The notes beneath the pieces were generated by a model. It was not told the DNA's origin, did not search any database, and saw only the letters and a program-made list of their open reading frames with translations. This document shows positions 37,715 to 46,950 of a stretch of DNA of 64,000 nucleotides, one piece after another. The stretch comes from CAWBVG01 sp963792175 (GTDB lineage Bacteria > Acidobacteriota > Vicinamibacteria > Vicinamibacterales > CAVVIG01), in NCBI GenBank assembly GCA_963792175.1, contig CAWBVG010000033.1, positions 124,001 to 188,000 on the forward strand, in the 5' to 3' direction. A program made the translations under genes and the position numbers. Positions within the stretch are counted from its first letter, which is position 1. Each line of letters starts with the position of its first letter.

Positions 37715-39097
37715 ATGCCTGACACGACGAAACATCTGCTGCTGGTCGAAGACGAGGCGCCGCTGCGGCAGGCCATCGCCGACCAGCTGAGCGATCGCGG
37801 CTATCACGTCGAACAGGCCGAGTCGGGCGAAGCGGCCATCGCCCGGCTGGCCGACTTCGCCTTCGACATCATCATCACGGACCTTCGGCTGCCCGGCGTG
37901 GACGGCTCCGCGGTCATCGAAGCCGCCGTCGCCCGCTACCCCGACATCATCGCCATCGTCGTCACCGGCTACGGAACGGTGAAGGATGCGGTCGAAGCCA
38001 TCAAGCGCGGCGCTTCGGATTTCGTAAGCAAACCGTTTCAGATCGACGAGCTGCTGCACGTCCTCGGATCGTCGCTCGAGCAGCGACGGCTGAAATCGGA
38101 GAATGCGTATCTGCGATCGCAGCTCGAAGAGCGTTATCGATTCGAAGGCGTCATCGGCAAGAGCCGTCCGATGGCGCGGCTCTTCCAATTGCTCGAGACC
38201 GTCGCGCCGACCAACAGCACGATTCTGATCACGGGGGAGACAGGCACCGGCAAAGAAGTCGTGGCGAGAGCGATTCACCTCAACGGACCGCGGCGCATGC
38301 ATCGGTTCGTCGCGCTGAACTGCAGCGCCATCCCCGAGACACTGCTCGAAGCGGAGTTGTTCGGCCACGTGCGCGGCGCGTTCACGGGCGCCGTCGGGAA
38401 CCGTCAGGGACGCCTCGAGCAGGCGCACCAGGGCACGGTGTTTCTCGACGAGGTCGGGACGATGAGCGCCGCGCTGCAGATGAAGCTGCTGCGCGTGCTG
38501 CAGGAGCGCGAGTTCGAGCGTGTGGGCGACTCCCACACGACCAAGGTGGACGTGCGCGTCATCGCCGCCACCAACAGCGACCTGGCACGAATGGTCGCTG
38601 AAGGACAGTTTCGCGAGGACCTGTTCTACCGGCTGAACGTGATTCCCGTGCACCTGCCGCCGCTGCGCGAACGCAAGGAAGACATCCCGCTCCTGGTTCA
38701 GCATTTTCTCGCAATCTTCCGCAACGGCGCGCCGACCTCGCTCACGGTGTCGCAGGAAGCGATGCGCCGGCTGATGTCGTTTTCGTGGCCGGGCAACGTC
38801 CGCCAGCTCGAAAACGCCGTCGAGCGGGCGGTTGCGCTGAGTGCCGGACGAACGCAGATCGACGTCGGCGATCTGCCAACCGAAGTGCAGAAAGCGCAGG
38901 AGACGGCGCTCACGACGGCGGTGACGCTGCCGGAAGACGGGCTCGATCTCGATGCGTTCATCGCCGACATCGAGCGCGACCTGATCCAGCGGTCGCTCGA
39001 ACGAACCGGCGGCAACAAGGGAAAGGCGGCGCGGCTGCTGAATCTCAAACGCACGACGCTCGTCGAGAAACTGAAGCGTCTGTCCTCTCCGGAATGA
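37715..39097 (+). CDS. NtrC-family sigma-54 response regulator
   Basis: 460 residues, intact. Receiver: 'LLLVEDEAPLRQAIADQL' (acidic ED), phosphoacceptor in 'DIIITDLRLPGVDGS', 'VTGYG', and Lys in 'ASDFVSKPF'. AAA: Walker A 'ITGETGTGKEVVARAIH', sigma-54 contact loop GAFTGAVG, Walker B 'GTVFLDEVGTM', and arginine-finger region 'REDLFYRLNVIPVHLPPLRE'. The C-terminal Fis-type HTH is 'GNKGKAARLLNLKRTTLVEK'. It activates sigma-54 promoters after phosphorylation. It is followed 4 bases later by the repeat-protein gene. Confidence 0.95.
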   Translation: MPDTTKHLLLVEDEAPLRQAIADQLSDRGYHVEQAESGEAAIARLADFAFDIIITDLRLPGVDGSAVIEAAVARYPDIIAIVVTGYGTVKDAVEAIKRGASDFVSKPFQIDELLHVLGSSLEQRRLKSENAYLRSQLEERYRFEGVIGKSRPMARLFQLLETVAPTNSTILITGETGTGKEVVARAIHLNGPRRMHRFVALNCSAIPETLLEAELFGHVRGAFTGAVGNRQGRLEQAHQGTVFLDEVGTMSAALQMKLLRVLQEREFERVGDSHTTKVDVRVIAATNSDLARMVAEGQFREDLFYRLNVIPVHLPPLRERKEDIPLLVQHFLAIFRNGAPTSLTVSQEAMRRLMSFSWPGNVRQLENAVERAVALSAGRTQIDVGDLPTEVQKAQETALTTAVTLPEDGLDLDAFIADIERDLIQRSLERTGGNKGKAARLLNLKRTTLVEKLKRLSSPE

Positions 39098-39101
39098 GCC
39101 T

Positions 39102-40024
39102 ATGCCGCCACGATTCGCTTACTGGACCATCCTGATCGACGGCAAGCCGACGGCGTTTCGCTCCCGCGATCAGGAGGAACTGCTGCCGACCGTCACGCAG
39201 CTGAAGCGCACCAATCAGGATGTCGTGATGAAGTGGTTCGCGCGCGGCAGGCTGTGGGAGTCGCCGGAGGCAGAACGCGCGGCCGAACGGCCTCCGGCCT
39301 ATACCGGCGAGAAGCGCGGCGCGGACTGGCGGCCGGGCGGCGCGCACAAGGATCCGCGCGATCGTTTCAAAAAGAAGCACCGTCCCGAACGGGCGTGGTC
39401 GCCTGGCGATCAGTCGGAGCGGCGCGATCGGCCCTGGAGCGCCAAACCACCAGGACCACGGAAGCCGTGGAACGCAAAGCCCGCCGGCGAACAACAACGA
39501 CCATGGGGATCGAAGCCGTCGGGCCCGCGCAAGCCCTGGACACCGAACGCGCGCGGCGAGGGAAAGCCGTGGACTCCCAAGCCGCCAGGTGAGAGGAAAC
39601 CGTGGACTCGAAGCCGCCGGGTGAGAGGAAACCGTGGAGTTCCAAGCCGTCAGGCGAGAGGAAACCGTGGAGTTCCAAGCCGTCAGGCGAGAGAAACCGT
39701 GGAGCTTCGAAGCCGCCGGGCGAGAGAAAACCGTGGGGCTCCAAGCCGTCAGGCGAGAGGAAACCGTGGAGTTCGAAGCCACCGGGCGAGAGAAAACCGT
39801 GGAGTTCCAAGCCATCAGGCGAGAGAAAACCGTGGAGTCCAAAACCACCTGGCGATAGAAAGCCGTGGGGCGCTCGGCCTTCCGGCGGCGGCAAGCCTTC
39901 GGGGGGCCATTCGGCGGGACCGCGAAAGCCGTGGGGTGCCAAACCGTCCGGGCCACGCAAACCGTGGCGTGACCGTCCGGACGATCGCAAACGCCGCGAT
40001 GACGATCCGGACAAGAAGAAATAA
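39102..40024 (+). CDS. tandem-repeat, Lys/Pro/Arg/Trp-rich low-complexity protein
   Basis: About 307 residues with a shift near 39597 and another near 39705. The N-terminal 75 residues look globular ('FAYWTILIDGKPTAFRSRDQ', 'VTQLKRTNQDVVMKWFARGR', 'LWESPEAERAAERP'). The rest is about 15 copies of an 11-residue motif KPWSSKPSGER (33 bases each, best conserved at 39580-39860), ending in a basic tail 'RDRPDDRKRRDDDPDKKK'. The protein is strongly basic and disordered; nucleic-acid binding is plausible. It is cotranscribed with ntrC. The copy number is likely to vary between strains. Confidence 0.75.
39580..39860 (+). repeat. 33-base coding tandem repeats
   Basis: Consecutive units encode K-P-W-S-S-K-P-S-G-E-R with interchangeable third bases (CCGTGGAGTTCCAAGCC is the most recurrent core). 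About eight to nine near-perfect DNA copies are adjacent, so copy-number change by slippage is likely. Confidence 0.8.
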
Positions 40025-40028
40025 AGCG

Positions 40029-40766
40029 TCAGGCGCTGGCTGATTCGCCGAGGCCGAGCAGCTTCTTCACGCGGGCCATCACGCCAGGCTCGTCTTTGTC
40101 CGGGCCGTCGAGTTGCGTGAGGATGTCGAGGCACTGGCTCACAGATTTCACGACGCCGATGCCGAGTCGTTGGGCAGCAGCCGGCAACCGCGCGGGATCA
40201 CCGCGCGAGACGAGAATCGCGCGCGCGCGTTTCGAGTCCATCACCACATCCAGGCAATTCTCCGGACGATCGTCGATGATGACGTCAAGATGGAGCGCGG
40301 AAGCGATGCGGCCTCGCGACCCCTGAACCACGAACACGCTCGGCAGCTCAAATCCCTTCGATTGGAGCCAGCGTTGCGTCTGCACTTGCGCGGTGGCGCC
40401 GGCGCTTTCAGGACGCTTCGTCAGGAAGATGATTTCCCAGCGCCGCTCGGCGGCGAGTGACGCCAGCTTCTTGACGACGCCGGGTTCGATCTCTGCGAGT
40501 CCTTCCCAGAAGTTTTCGACCGTCTCGATGTGCCGCCACAACCGCCGCTCTTGCCGCGACGTGATCTGAAGCCTGACCGTCGGAGCGATGGCTTGCGGGC
40601 GGGAAGCCGCGGCATCACCCGGGTCCGCGTCCGGCGGAGGCGCTTCAGCGCTCTCCTCGAGCCGCCGGACCACGCCTTTGCCAAACAGCGCTTCCGCTTC
40701 GCGGAGGAGTCCTGCGTCCATGTCCGCGAGGACACCGTCCAGATCGCATCCTATCCGCAGGGGCAT
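40029..40766 (-). CDS. HAD-superfamily phosphatase-like protein
   Basis: 245 residues. The nucleophile motif is 'GCDLDGVLADMDAG' (Asp8 and Asp10), motif II is 'EIIFLTKRP', and motif IV is 'DVIIDDRPENCLDVV'. A Lys/Arg in 'ARAILVSRGD' could be motif III. The cap between motifs I and II is partly Ala/Pro-rich ('EAPPPDADPGDAAASRP'). The family includes 5'-nucleotidases, but the substrate is unknown. It converges head-on with the repeat-protein gene (4 bases between stops). Confidence 0.8.
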   Translation of the reverse strand: MPLRIGCDLDGVLADMDAGLLREAEALFGKGVVRRLEESAEAPPPDADPGDAAASRPQAIAPTVRLQITSRQERRLWRHIETVENFWEGLAEIEPGVVKKLASLAAERRWEIIFLTKRPESAGATAQVQTQRWLQSKGFELPSVFVVQGSRGRIASALHLDVIIDDRPENCLDVVMDSKRARAILVSRGDPARLPAAAQRLGIGVVKSVSQCLDILTQLDGPDKDEPGVMARVKKLLGLGESASA

Positions 40767-40816
40767 GGTGGCGTCAGACGCCGGTGTGAGGGGGAAGCGT
40801 GGACGCGAAACGGCAG

Positions 40817-42060
40817 CTACAGACCATACGTGACAGCGATGCCGATCCTGAGGCCGCCGTACTGCCGTTGAGCGATGTCTGAGTCGCGCTGGCCGTGGTC
40901 GACATTGACCCCCACCCGAAGATCCCGGCTGAGGTGATACCCCACGCCGACGCCATATGTCCGTACGCGATCGACGCGATCCGCAACCTTCACCACGGCC
41001 CCTGCCCGATCCCGATACGCCAACGATTCGAAGCCGAGCCGTCCAACGACGTCAACGGGACCGAACAGCTGCTGCGCGATGGAACCCTCGACACCCGTCA
41101 GCAGATAGTACCGGCTGATCGGTGTCGTATGAATACTCGATATCGCGGTTCGCCTTCACCGAGAACTTCGTGATCTCGGACGCCGTGTACGACAGATTAA
41201 TCGCCGTCGTCAGGCCGCGATAGTCAGCAAGCCCGCCGGAAGTGGGACGAAAATCGCGATAACCCACGGTCGCCGTACCTTTGATGAGCGCGAACGGATC
41301 GAACGTCAGGCTCACGGTCCCGATGTTCGAATCGGAATCCCGCAGGGACGAGAAATCGAACCGGTCCTGTATCCGCGACGCGGTGAACATCACCGACGTC
41401 AACGGCGTCAGCTGATGTCTGACGAAGAATCCGGCGGTGGTCGTGACGTGATCCAGCTCGGTGTGGAGGTTGGACGCGAGAAAGACCGCGTCCTTGTCGA
41501 AATTCGTCCGCAGGCGTTCGGCGCGCGCGCCGAAGAACGTTTTGCTCAGCGTGCGAACCTCCACCGATCCGTTGACCCTGGTTTCAATCCGCAGCGACCG
41601 TGCGTCGATCTCGTAGCCGGGACGATCCCGCACGTTCGCGTATGTGCCGCCGACATCGAACGCCAACCGGTTGAGCGGCACCTTCCAGCCGATTCGGTAC
41701 CTGCTGTTCGCGGCCCGCTCGGTCGCGTACCGTCTGGTACCAGACGAGCTCTTCCTTCACGGATCCGTCGATCCAGCTCGGACCCACGCGGATCCACACG
41801 TCGGTGTTCGGCGTGGCCGTGAACGTGAAATCTTGTTTGGGTGACGCACTGTCGGGCTCGTTGAACACGTTCTGGTCGATCCCGAGGTTCGTCACAGAGA
41901 CAGTGGGATTCATCCACAGCGGGCCGATCCGGACGCGGACTTTCGCCGGATCCGGGCCGCCCTCAGGTGACTGCGCCGATGCCGGGACCGCCGCGCCAAA
42001 CGCCACGGCAAAGATCCCGGCGAAGCAGGCATTGCGAGAGAGCGCACGAAGAGGATTCAC
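40817..42060 (-). CDS. exported outer-membrane beta-barrel protein
   Basis: About 415 residues across shifts near 41715 and 41120. The signal peptide ends near 'VPASAQSPEGG'. The rest is alternating hydrophobic and polar strands with many Arg/Asp/Tyr, such as 'VGGTYANVRDRPGYEIDARS', 'FDPFALIKGTATVGYRDFRP' and 'YRGLTTAINLSYTASEITKF', and it ends with 'GIAVTYGL' (a C-terminal hydrophobic strand). It resembles uncharacterised outer-membrane porin-like barrels near polysaccharide loci. GTG at 42060 is preferred over TTG at 42096 because it directly precedes the signal peptide. Confidence 0.75.
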
Positions 42061-42143
42061 GAGTACAGCTATCGGCAGTTTCGAGCCGCCGCTCAAGCGT
42101 CTCGCGAGTGTCCATATTGATACAGACGGCGTCGTCCGGGGGC

Positions 42144-43502
42144 TTATTGACGGTGGTCGCGATGCACGCGAAGCGATCGCATCTTGCGATACAGATTGGT
42201 ACGCTGGATTCCCAGCGCTCTCGCGGCGTCGCTGATGCGGCCGTGATGCTGCTCGAGGATCGCGACGATGTAGTCGCGTTCGAACCGGGCGCGCGCTTCC
42301 TTCAGCGTGCCACCGTTGGCGAAGACGACCGAGCCGGCGTCCAGCTTGACGTGTACCAGCACCTCGTCGAGCCCGATGCCACGGCCACCCTGCAAGCCGA
42401 CGACGATGTTCTTGATCAGCGCGCGCATTTCCGGTGCGTTGCCGCGCCAGGGCAGGGCCGAAATCAGCGACAGCGCCGGCCGCGACAACGTCTTCGGCGG
42501 CACGCCAAGCGATGCGCAGATCTGGCGCACGAAGTAGTTGACGAGCGCTGGAATGTCTTCCCGCCGGTTCCGAAGGGGCGGCATGTCGAGAGCGATGGTA
42601 GACACCCGGCGAAACAGGTCCTCCCGAACACGTCCGTCCTGTACTGATGCGTCGAACCCCGGCTCGACGCCGGCCATCGGACGCACGTCCATGCCGATGG
42701 CTTCTCCGGTTTCGACGAGCCTCGCTTCGCGATCGCGGAGCACGCGGGCGAGCCGCGCCTGGACGCGCGCGGGAGCGTCAGCGAGGTTCTGGAGGTAGAG
42801 GGTGCCGCCCAGGGCCTCGTGCAGACGACTGTGGCGGCTGACACGCTCCAGACCTCCCGGAGCGTCCTTGATCTGCGGCCGGGCGGCGCCTCCAAACAGT
42901 TCCACGTCGAGTTGCTCGGTCTCGAAGGCGGCACAGTTGACCGCCACGAACGCGCCGTGAGCTCCAGTCTGCGCGCTGTGGATCGCGCGCGCCGCGAGCT
43001 GGCGTCCGGTGCCGTCTTCGCCTCGAATCAGCACGCCGGCGCGCATCGTCGCCGCGCGCGCGATCACGGCGGAGACGGCACGCATGGCCTCCGAGTGGGC
43101 GTAGAGATCGTCGCCGCTGGCCTGCGCGTTCACCCCACGATGGCGTGGGTCGACGCTCAACTCACGTTCGATCGCATTGGCCACGCGACGGCCGCTGAGC
43201 GGACGGGCGAAGACGTCGGCCATTCCGGCCAGCACGGCTTCGATCGTCAGATCCGGCCGGCGTGAGTCGACCACGGCAAACAGCAGCGCGGACGCGCGTT
43301 GCGATCGGATGTCGCGCACGCTCTGCAGCGCGGCTGCGCCGCGCGAGAGGTCGAGCAGGATCGGGACATCGCGGCGCTGGAGTTCGGCGAGCGCGAGCGG
43401 CACCGAGTCGGCCCACACCACCGACAGGTCTGCGGCGCCAAGCGCTTTCTCCGTTTCGAGCCGCTCCTGCGGCGGACATCCGAGGTACACAACGGGTTTC
43501 AT
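42144..43502 (-). CDS. degenerate NtrC-like regulator lacking ATPase and sigma-54 motifs
   Basis: 452 residues, intact reading frame. The order receiver-like, AAA-like, Fis-type HTH matches enhancer-binding proteins, but critical parts are lost. Walker A reads 'IRGEDGTGRQLAARAIH' (the Lys is Arg), the GAFTGA loop is replaced by 'FGGAARPQIKDAPGG', and Walker B reads 'GGTLYLQNLADAP' (Asp-Glu absent). The HTH 'GRISDAARALGIQRTNLYRK' is intact. The receiver part has 'PILLDLSRG' but lacks several conserved residues. It therefore cannot drive sigma-54 open-complex formation by ATP hydrolysis and likely works as a repressor or with another sigma factor. It overlaps no neighbour; the EF-hand-like gene follows 3 bases away. 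Confidence 0.75.
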   Translation of the reverse strand: MKPVVYLGCPPQERLETEKALGAADLSVVWADSVPLALAELQRRDVPILLDLSRGAAALQSVRDIRSQRASALLFAVVDSRRPDLTIEAVLAGMADVFARPLSGRRVANAIERELSVDPRHRGVNAQASGDDLYAHSEAMRAVSAVIARAATMRAGVLIRGEDGTGRQLAARAIHSAQTGAHGAFVAVNCAAFETEQLDVELFGGAARPQIKDAPGGLERVSRHSRLHEALGGTLYLQNLADAPARVQARLARVLRDREARLVETGEAIGMDVRPMAGVEPGFDASVQDGRVREDLFRRVSTIALDMPPLRNRREDIPALVNYFVRQICASLGVPPKTLSRPALSLISALPWRGNAPEMRALIKNIVVGLQGGRGIGLDEVLVHVKLDAGSVVFANGGTLKEARARFERDYIVAILEQHHGRISDAARALGIQRTNLYRKMRSLRVHRDHRQ

Positions 43503-43505
43503 CTG

Positions 43506-44178
43506 TTATTTCCGCGGCGCCATCGGCGCGCCGCTTGCCGGCACAAAGTGACCATCGCCCTTGAGATCCACGTCGACTCGAACGGTTCCGTCGGGTGCGT
43601 AGACCAACCGCCGGTCGGGTGCGCCGCGGTGCTGGGTGTCGTATGCGACGGACGACAGGCGCTCGCCGTCGTAGGTTTCCCACTTGTCGATCTTCCCATC
43701 GCCGTCCGCGTCTTCCTCCGCGGACACGAGCGTCGTCTCCTGGTAGTGCTCGATGCGCGTGACTTTGCCGTCGCGTTTGGTCGAGATCTCGAGGCGCGTC
43801 ATCGCACCCGCGGCATCCGTGTAGGACCAGGCGTCCTCCTTCCCGTCGCCGGCGCGGGAAATGCCGACTTTCTCGAGCTTCCGGTCGGGACCGTAGTACT
43901 CCCAGCGATCGACCTTCCCGTCCTCGTTCTTGTCGATCTCGATTTTCACGACCCGGGATCCGTCCATGTAGCTGACCGTGTCGACCTTACCGTTGCCATC
44001 CGAGTCGTATTTCAGGAGGCGGAGTTTGCCGGTCTGGGGGTCGTATTCCGGCGTCATCCGCTTTTGGCTGGCCGATGGCCGCGAGCAGGCCGACAAAGAC
44101 TAGGGCTATCGCCAGAATTAAGGCAGTCTGCCTAGGGCATTCAACGAAGAAGCTAGCGGGAGATGCCTGACTGCGCAC
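43506..44178 (-). CDS. EF-hand-like calcium-binding lipoprotein
   Basis: About 223 residues with a shift near 44070. GTG at 44178 begins a signal 'ALILAIALVFVGLLAA' with a lipobox Cys ('LAACSRPS'). Repeats with Ca2+-loop spacing: 'YDSDGNGKVDTVSYM', 'DKNEDGKVDRWEYYG', 'GDGKEDAWSY' and 'DADGDGKIDKWETYD'. These D-x-D-x-D/N-G loops are dockerin- or EF-hand-like. The protein may be a Ca2+-stabilised surface lipoprotein. It is downstream of the degenerate regulator and just before dusB on the same strand. Confidence 0.7.
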
Positions 44179-44276
44179 TCTAAATCACATGGCGATGACG
44201 AGAAGACGGTTCCGATTCTACACACCGCGGGCGGCGTGTCAACGGGAAGACACTTGAGTCCGGAAAGATACGGAGG

Positions 44277-45275
44277 CTAGAGGGAGGCCGGCTGGCCGGC
44301 AAGGAAAAACGTCCCGATCGTCTCGCGCAGCGAGGGCAGCGAATCGGTCGTGTTGACGGCTGTGCGGAAGTGCGATCCGTTGTCGAGGCCCTTGGTGTAC
44401 CACGACGCCAGGGCGCGCATCTTGTTGATGACCCAGCGGTCGTGGGTGAGGGCGCGGGTTTCGTCCACGCGTTCGTGCAGCAGGAGATCGATGTAGTCCA
44501 GCAGGAAGCGCCCGCGATCTTCGAGCGCGATCGGCCGGGCCGGGCGGCCGGCGATGAGATCCGCCGCCTGCGCAAGAATCCAGGGGTTGCGCAGGACGCC
44601 TCGGCCCACGAGCACGCCGCCGACGCCCGACCGCAGGCGGTCGACGATCTGCTGCGGCTCGATGCAGTCGCCGCTTCCGAATACCGGGATAGTGATTTCC
44701 GACGCGATCCGCGTCACCAGATCCCAGTCGGCCAATCCGCTGTAGCTCTGCGCCGCGGTTCTGCCATGGACGGCAATCGCCGCGGCGCCCGCATCCTGAA
44801 CCATTCTGGCCAGCGTCGGCGCGTTCCGATCGTCGTCATTCCAGCCGGCGCGCATCTTGACGGTCACGGGAATCTTCACGGCCTTCGCCATCGCGCCGAT
44901 CACCGAGGCGGCGTGCGCGGGCTCGCGCATCAGACTGCAGCCCGCGTTGTGTTTGGCGATCTTCGGCACCGGGCAGCCCATGTTCACGTCGACGATGTCG
45001 GCGCCCATGCCTTCGACAATCTGCGCCGCCGCCGCCATCTTGTCGGGATCGCCGCCGAAAATCTGAATCGAGATCGGCCGTTCTTCCTCGGTGTACTCGG
45101 CGTATTCGAGGGTGCGATCGATCCCGCGCACCAGGCCTTCGGCGCTGACCATCTCGGTGACGACAAGACCGCAGCCGCCGTGACGCTTGACGAGGCGGCG
45201 GAACGCCGTGTCGGTCATGCCCGCCATCGGCGCAATCGCCAACGGTGAGGGGAGTTCAACATTACCGATCTTCAT
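44277..45275 (-). CDS. dusB: tRNA-dihydrouridine synthase
   Basis: 332 residues. FMN/TIM-barrel blocks: 'PLAIAPMAGMTDTAFRRLVK', 'PISIQIFGGDPDKMAAAAQI', 'DIVDVNMGCPVPKIAKHNAG' (active-site Cys), 'VTVKMRAGWNDDDRNAPTLA' and 'AAIAVHGRTAAQSYSG'. It reduces uridines in the D-loop of tRNA. TTGATG precedes the chosen ATG at 45275. It ends the mfd-surA-nusG paralog-dusB operon; 100 bases of spacing follow with no clear gene. Confidence 0.93.
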   Translation of the reverse strand: MKIGNVELPSPLAIAPMAGMTDTAFRRLVKRHGGCGLVVTEMVSAEGLVRGIDRTLEYAEYTEEERPISIQIFGGDPDKMAAAAQIVEGMGADIVDVNMGCPVPKIAKHNAGCSLMREPAHAASVIGAMAKAVKIPVTVKMRAGWNDDDRNAPTLARMVQDAGAAAIAVHGRTAAQSYSGLADWDLVTRIASEITIPVFGSGDCIEPQQIVDRLRSGVGGVLVGRGVLRNPWILAQAADLIAGRPARPIALEDRGRFLLDYIDLLLHERVDETRALTHDRWVINKMRALASWYTKGLDNGSHFRTAVNTTDSLPSLRETIGTFFLAGQPASL

Positions 45276-45294
45276 CAAGTCTCAAGTCTCAAGT

Positions 45295-45834
45295 TCAGTA
45301 CGCTTTGACATCGGCTGCGTCGACTTCGACCGAGACCGCCTGACCGATCAGATTCACCGACAGGACGAGACGCGCGCGCTGGGCGTCCTTGCGCATCAGC
45401 CGTCCGACGACGCCACGCAGCGGCCCATACGCGACTTCGACCATCATCCCTTCGTGAATCATCGGGCAGGGATCGAACTGCAGATCGCTTCCGACCAGAA
45501 CCCGGATGCTCTCGAGCTCGTATTCCGGAATCGGCGCAGGCTTGCCTTCGAACGACACGATGTTGACGACGCCCGTGCACTTCAAGATCGGCAGCGTGTC
45601 CGCGGGATCGAAGCGCACGAAACAGTAGCCGGGAAACAGCGGCCAGTCGATCTTCTTCTTCCGGTCCTTCCAGCGGCTCCAGCGGGTAATTGTCGGCAGG
45701 AACGCGTCGAAGTGCTTCCGCTCCAGCTGATCGCGGACCACCTGTTCGTGCCGCGATCGGGTCCAGACCGCGAACCACTGCGGAGCGAGGGGGGCGGCGC
45801 CAGGGTCCCGCGACGTCGGATACGCTGTTTCCAT
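45295..45834 (-). CDS. NusG paralog (UpxY/RfaH-type antiterminator)
   Basis: 179 residues. NGN domain: 'QWFAVWTRSRHEQVVRDQLE', 'RWKDRKKKIDWPLFPGYCFV' and 'PILKCTGVVNIVSFEGKPAP'. KOW-like C-terminus: 'HEGMMVEVAYGPLRGVVGRL', then 'RLVLSVNLIGQAVSVEVDAA'. The insertion after the first strand and the divergence from core NusG point to the specialised group that promotes expression of long polysaccharide operons. It follows surA by 25 bases; between it and dusB lies a TCAAGTC word triplet (45281-45300). Its target operon may be the Wzm/Wzt export genes at 50.5-52.7 kb or elsewhere. Confidence 0.8.
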   Translation of the reverse strand: METAYPTSRDPGAAPLAPQWFAVWTRSRHEQVVRDQLERKHFDAFLPTITRWSRWKDRKKKIDWPLFPGYCFVRFDPADTLPILKCTGVVNIVSFEGKPAPIPEYELESIRVLVGSDLQFDPCPMIHEGMMVEVAYGPLRGVVGRLMRKDAQRARLVLSVNLIGQAVSVEVDAADVKAY

Positions 45835-45859
45835 GCTCTTGCGGTAGCGGCGCGTACCG

Positions 45860-46925
45860 TCAGGGCGATGGGACTGTCGCCTGCGCCTTGAGACCCGCTT
45901 CGAAGGCCTTCTTCACGTCGGGGTTCTTCCACTCGATGATCGCCTGGGCGCGAAGTTTTTCGAGATACTTCTGGTACTCGGCCTTGCGCTTGTCGGTGAA
46001 CACCCGATCGCCAATCTGATCCCGGGCCTGCTCGAACGGCATGGTCTGCGCGGTCGTGAGCGCTTCGAGTTTGTACAGCTGATAGCCTCGCGCCATCCGC
46101 GTCACAGGCGTGACATCGCCGGCCTTCAGGGCTTCGATCATCTTGCGGAGGTCCGCCGAGAGATCGCTCATGCTGATCGGACCAATGAGGCCGGCGTTGG
46201 CTTTCGACGGCGCGTCCGAGACATCCGCCGCGAGCTTCTCGAAGCTCTCGCCGCCTGTCGTCGCCCGTTCGCGGATGGCCTCGGCCTTCGCCTTGGCGGC
46301 TTCGTCGGCGGCGACATTCACGCCTTTGTTGTCAGCCGGCAGCGCGACGAGAATCTCGCGCAGCGTGACCGACTGCGGCGTCGTGAACTCGTTGAGATGT
46401 GAGTCGTAGTACTTGCGCGCCTCGTCTTCGGAGACGCCGATCTTGCCCATCACCTCGTTCTGCTGGACGCGCTGCACGAGCATCGAGCGCTCGAGGTTCC
46501 GGCGCAGATCGACCATCGTGATGCCCTCGGCCTTGAGGGCCGCCTGGAACTGCTCTTCGCTTTCGAGCTTGTTTTCCTTCTTGATGTTGTCGAGGACGCC
46601 CTTGAACTGCTCGTCACTCAGCTTGTAGCCGAGCTCCTTGCCGCGCTGCACCAGCAGCATTTCGTCCACCGCGTCGACCATGATTTGCGGCGTAATCTCG
46701 TCGAGCGCCTTGCGGAGCTGCTGGTTGGCCGAGTCGTTCTTCAGGTCAATCTGCTGACCCTTCTGACGCAGCGCGGTAACCTGGCGCTGCTCGAGATCGG
46801 ATCTTGGTGAAAATCTCGCCGTTCACCTTGACGAGAATCTGCTCGATGATTTCGGCGCGGAGTCCGGCCGAGGCGAGGCCGACGACCGCGAGGAGGATGG
46901 CGACGGCAGCGCGTGTGTTGGTCAT
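45860..46925 (-). CDS. surA: periplasmic peptidyl-prolyl isomerase, SurA-like
   Basis: About 355 residues with a shift near 46803. The signal peptide 'MTNTRAAVAILLAVVGLASA' is followed by the SurA N-terminal chaperone region 'IIEQILVKVNGEIFT' and 'EQRQVTALRQKGQQIDLKND', 'QLRKALDEITPQIMVDAVDE'. One parvulin-like PPIase domain follows: 'TTPQSVTLREILVALPADNK' and 'AGLIGPISMSDLSADLRKM'. It helps outer-membrane protein folding. Its start is just downstream of the mfd stop (25 bases), so the two are cotranscribed. Confidence 0.88.
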
Positions 46926-46950
46926 AGCTAAATTCTTGTAAACAAGTATT

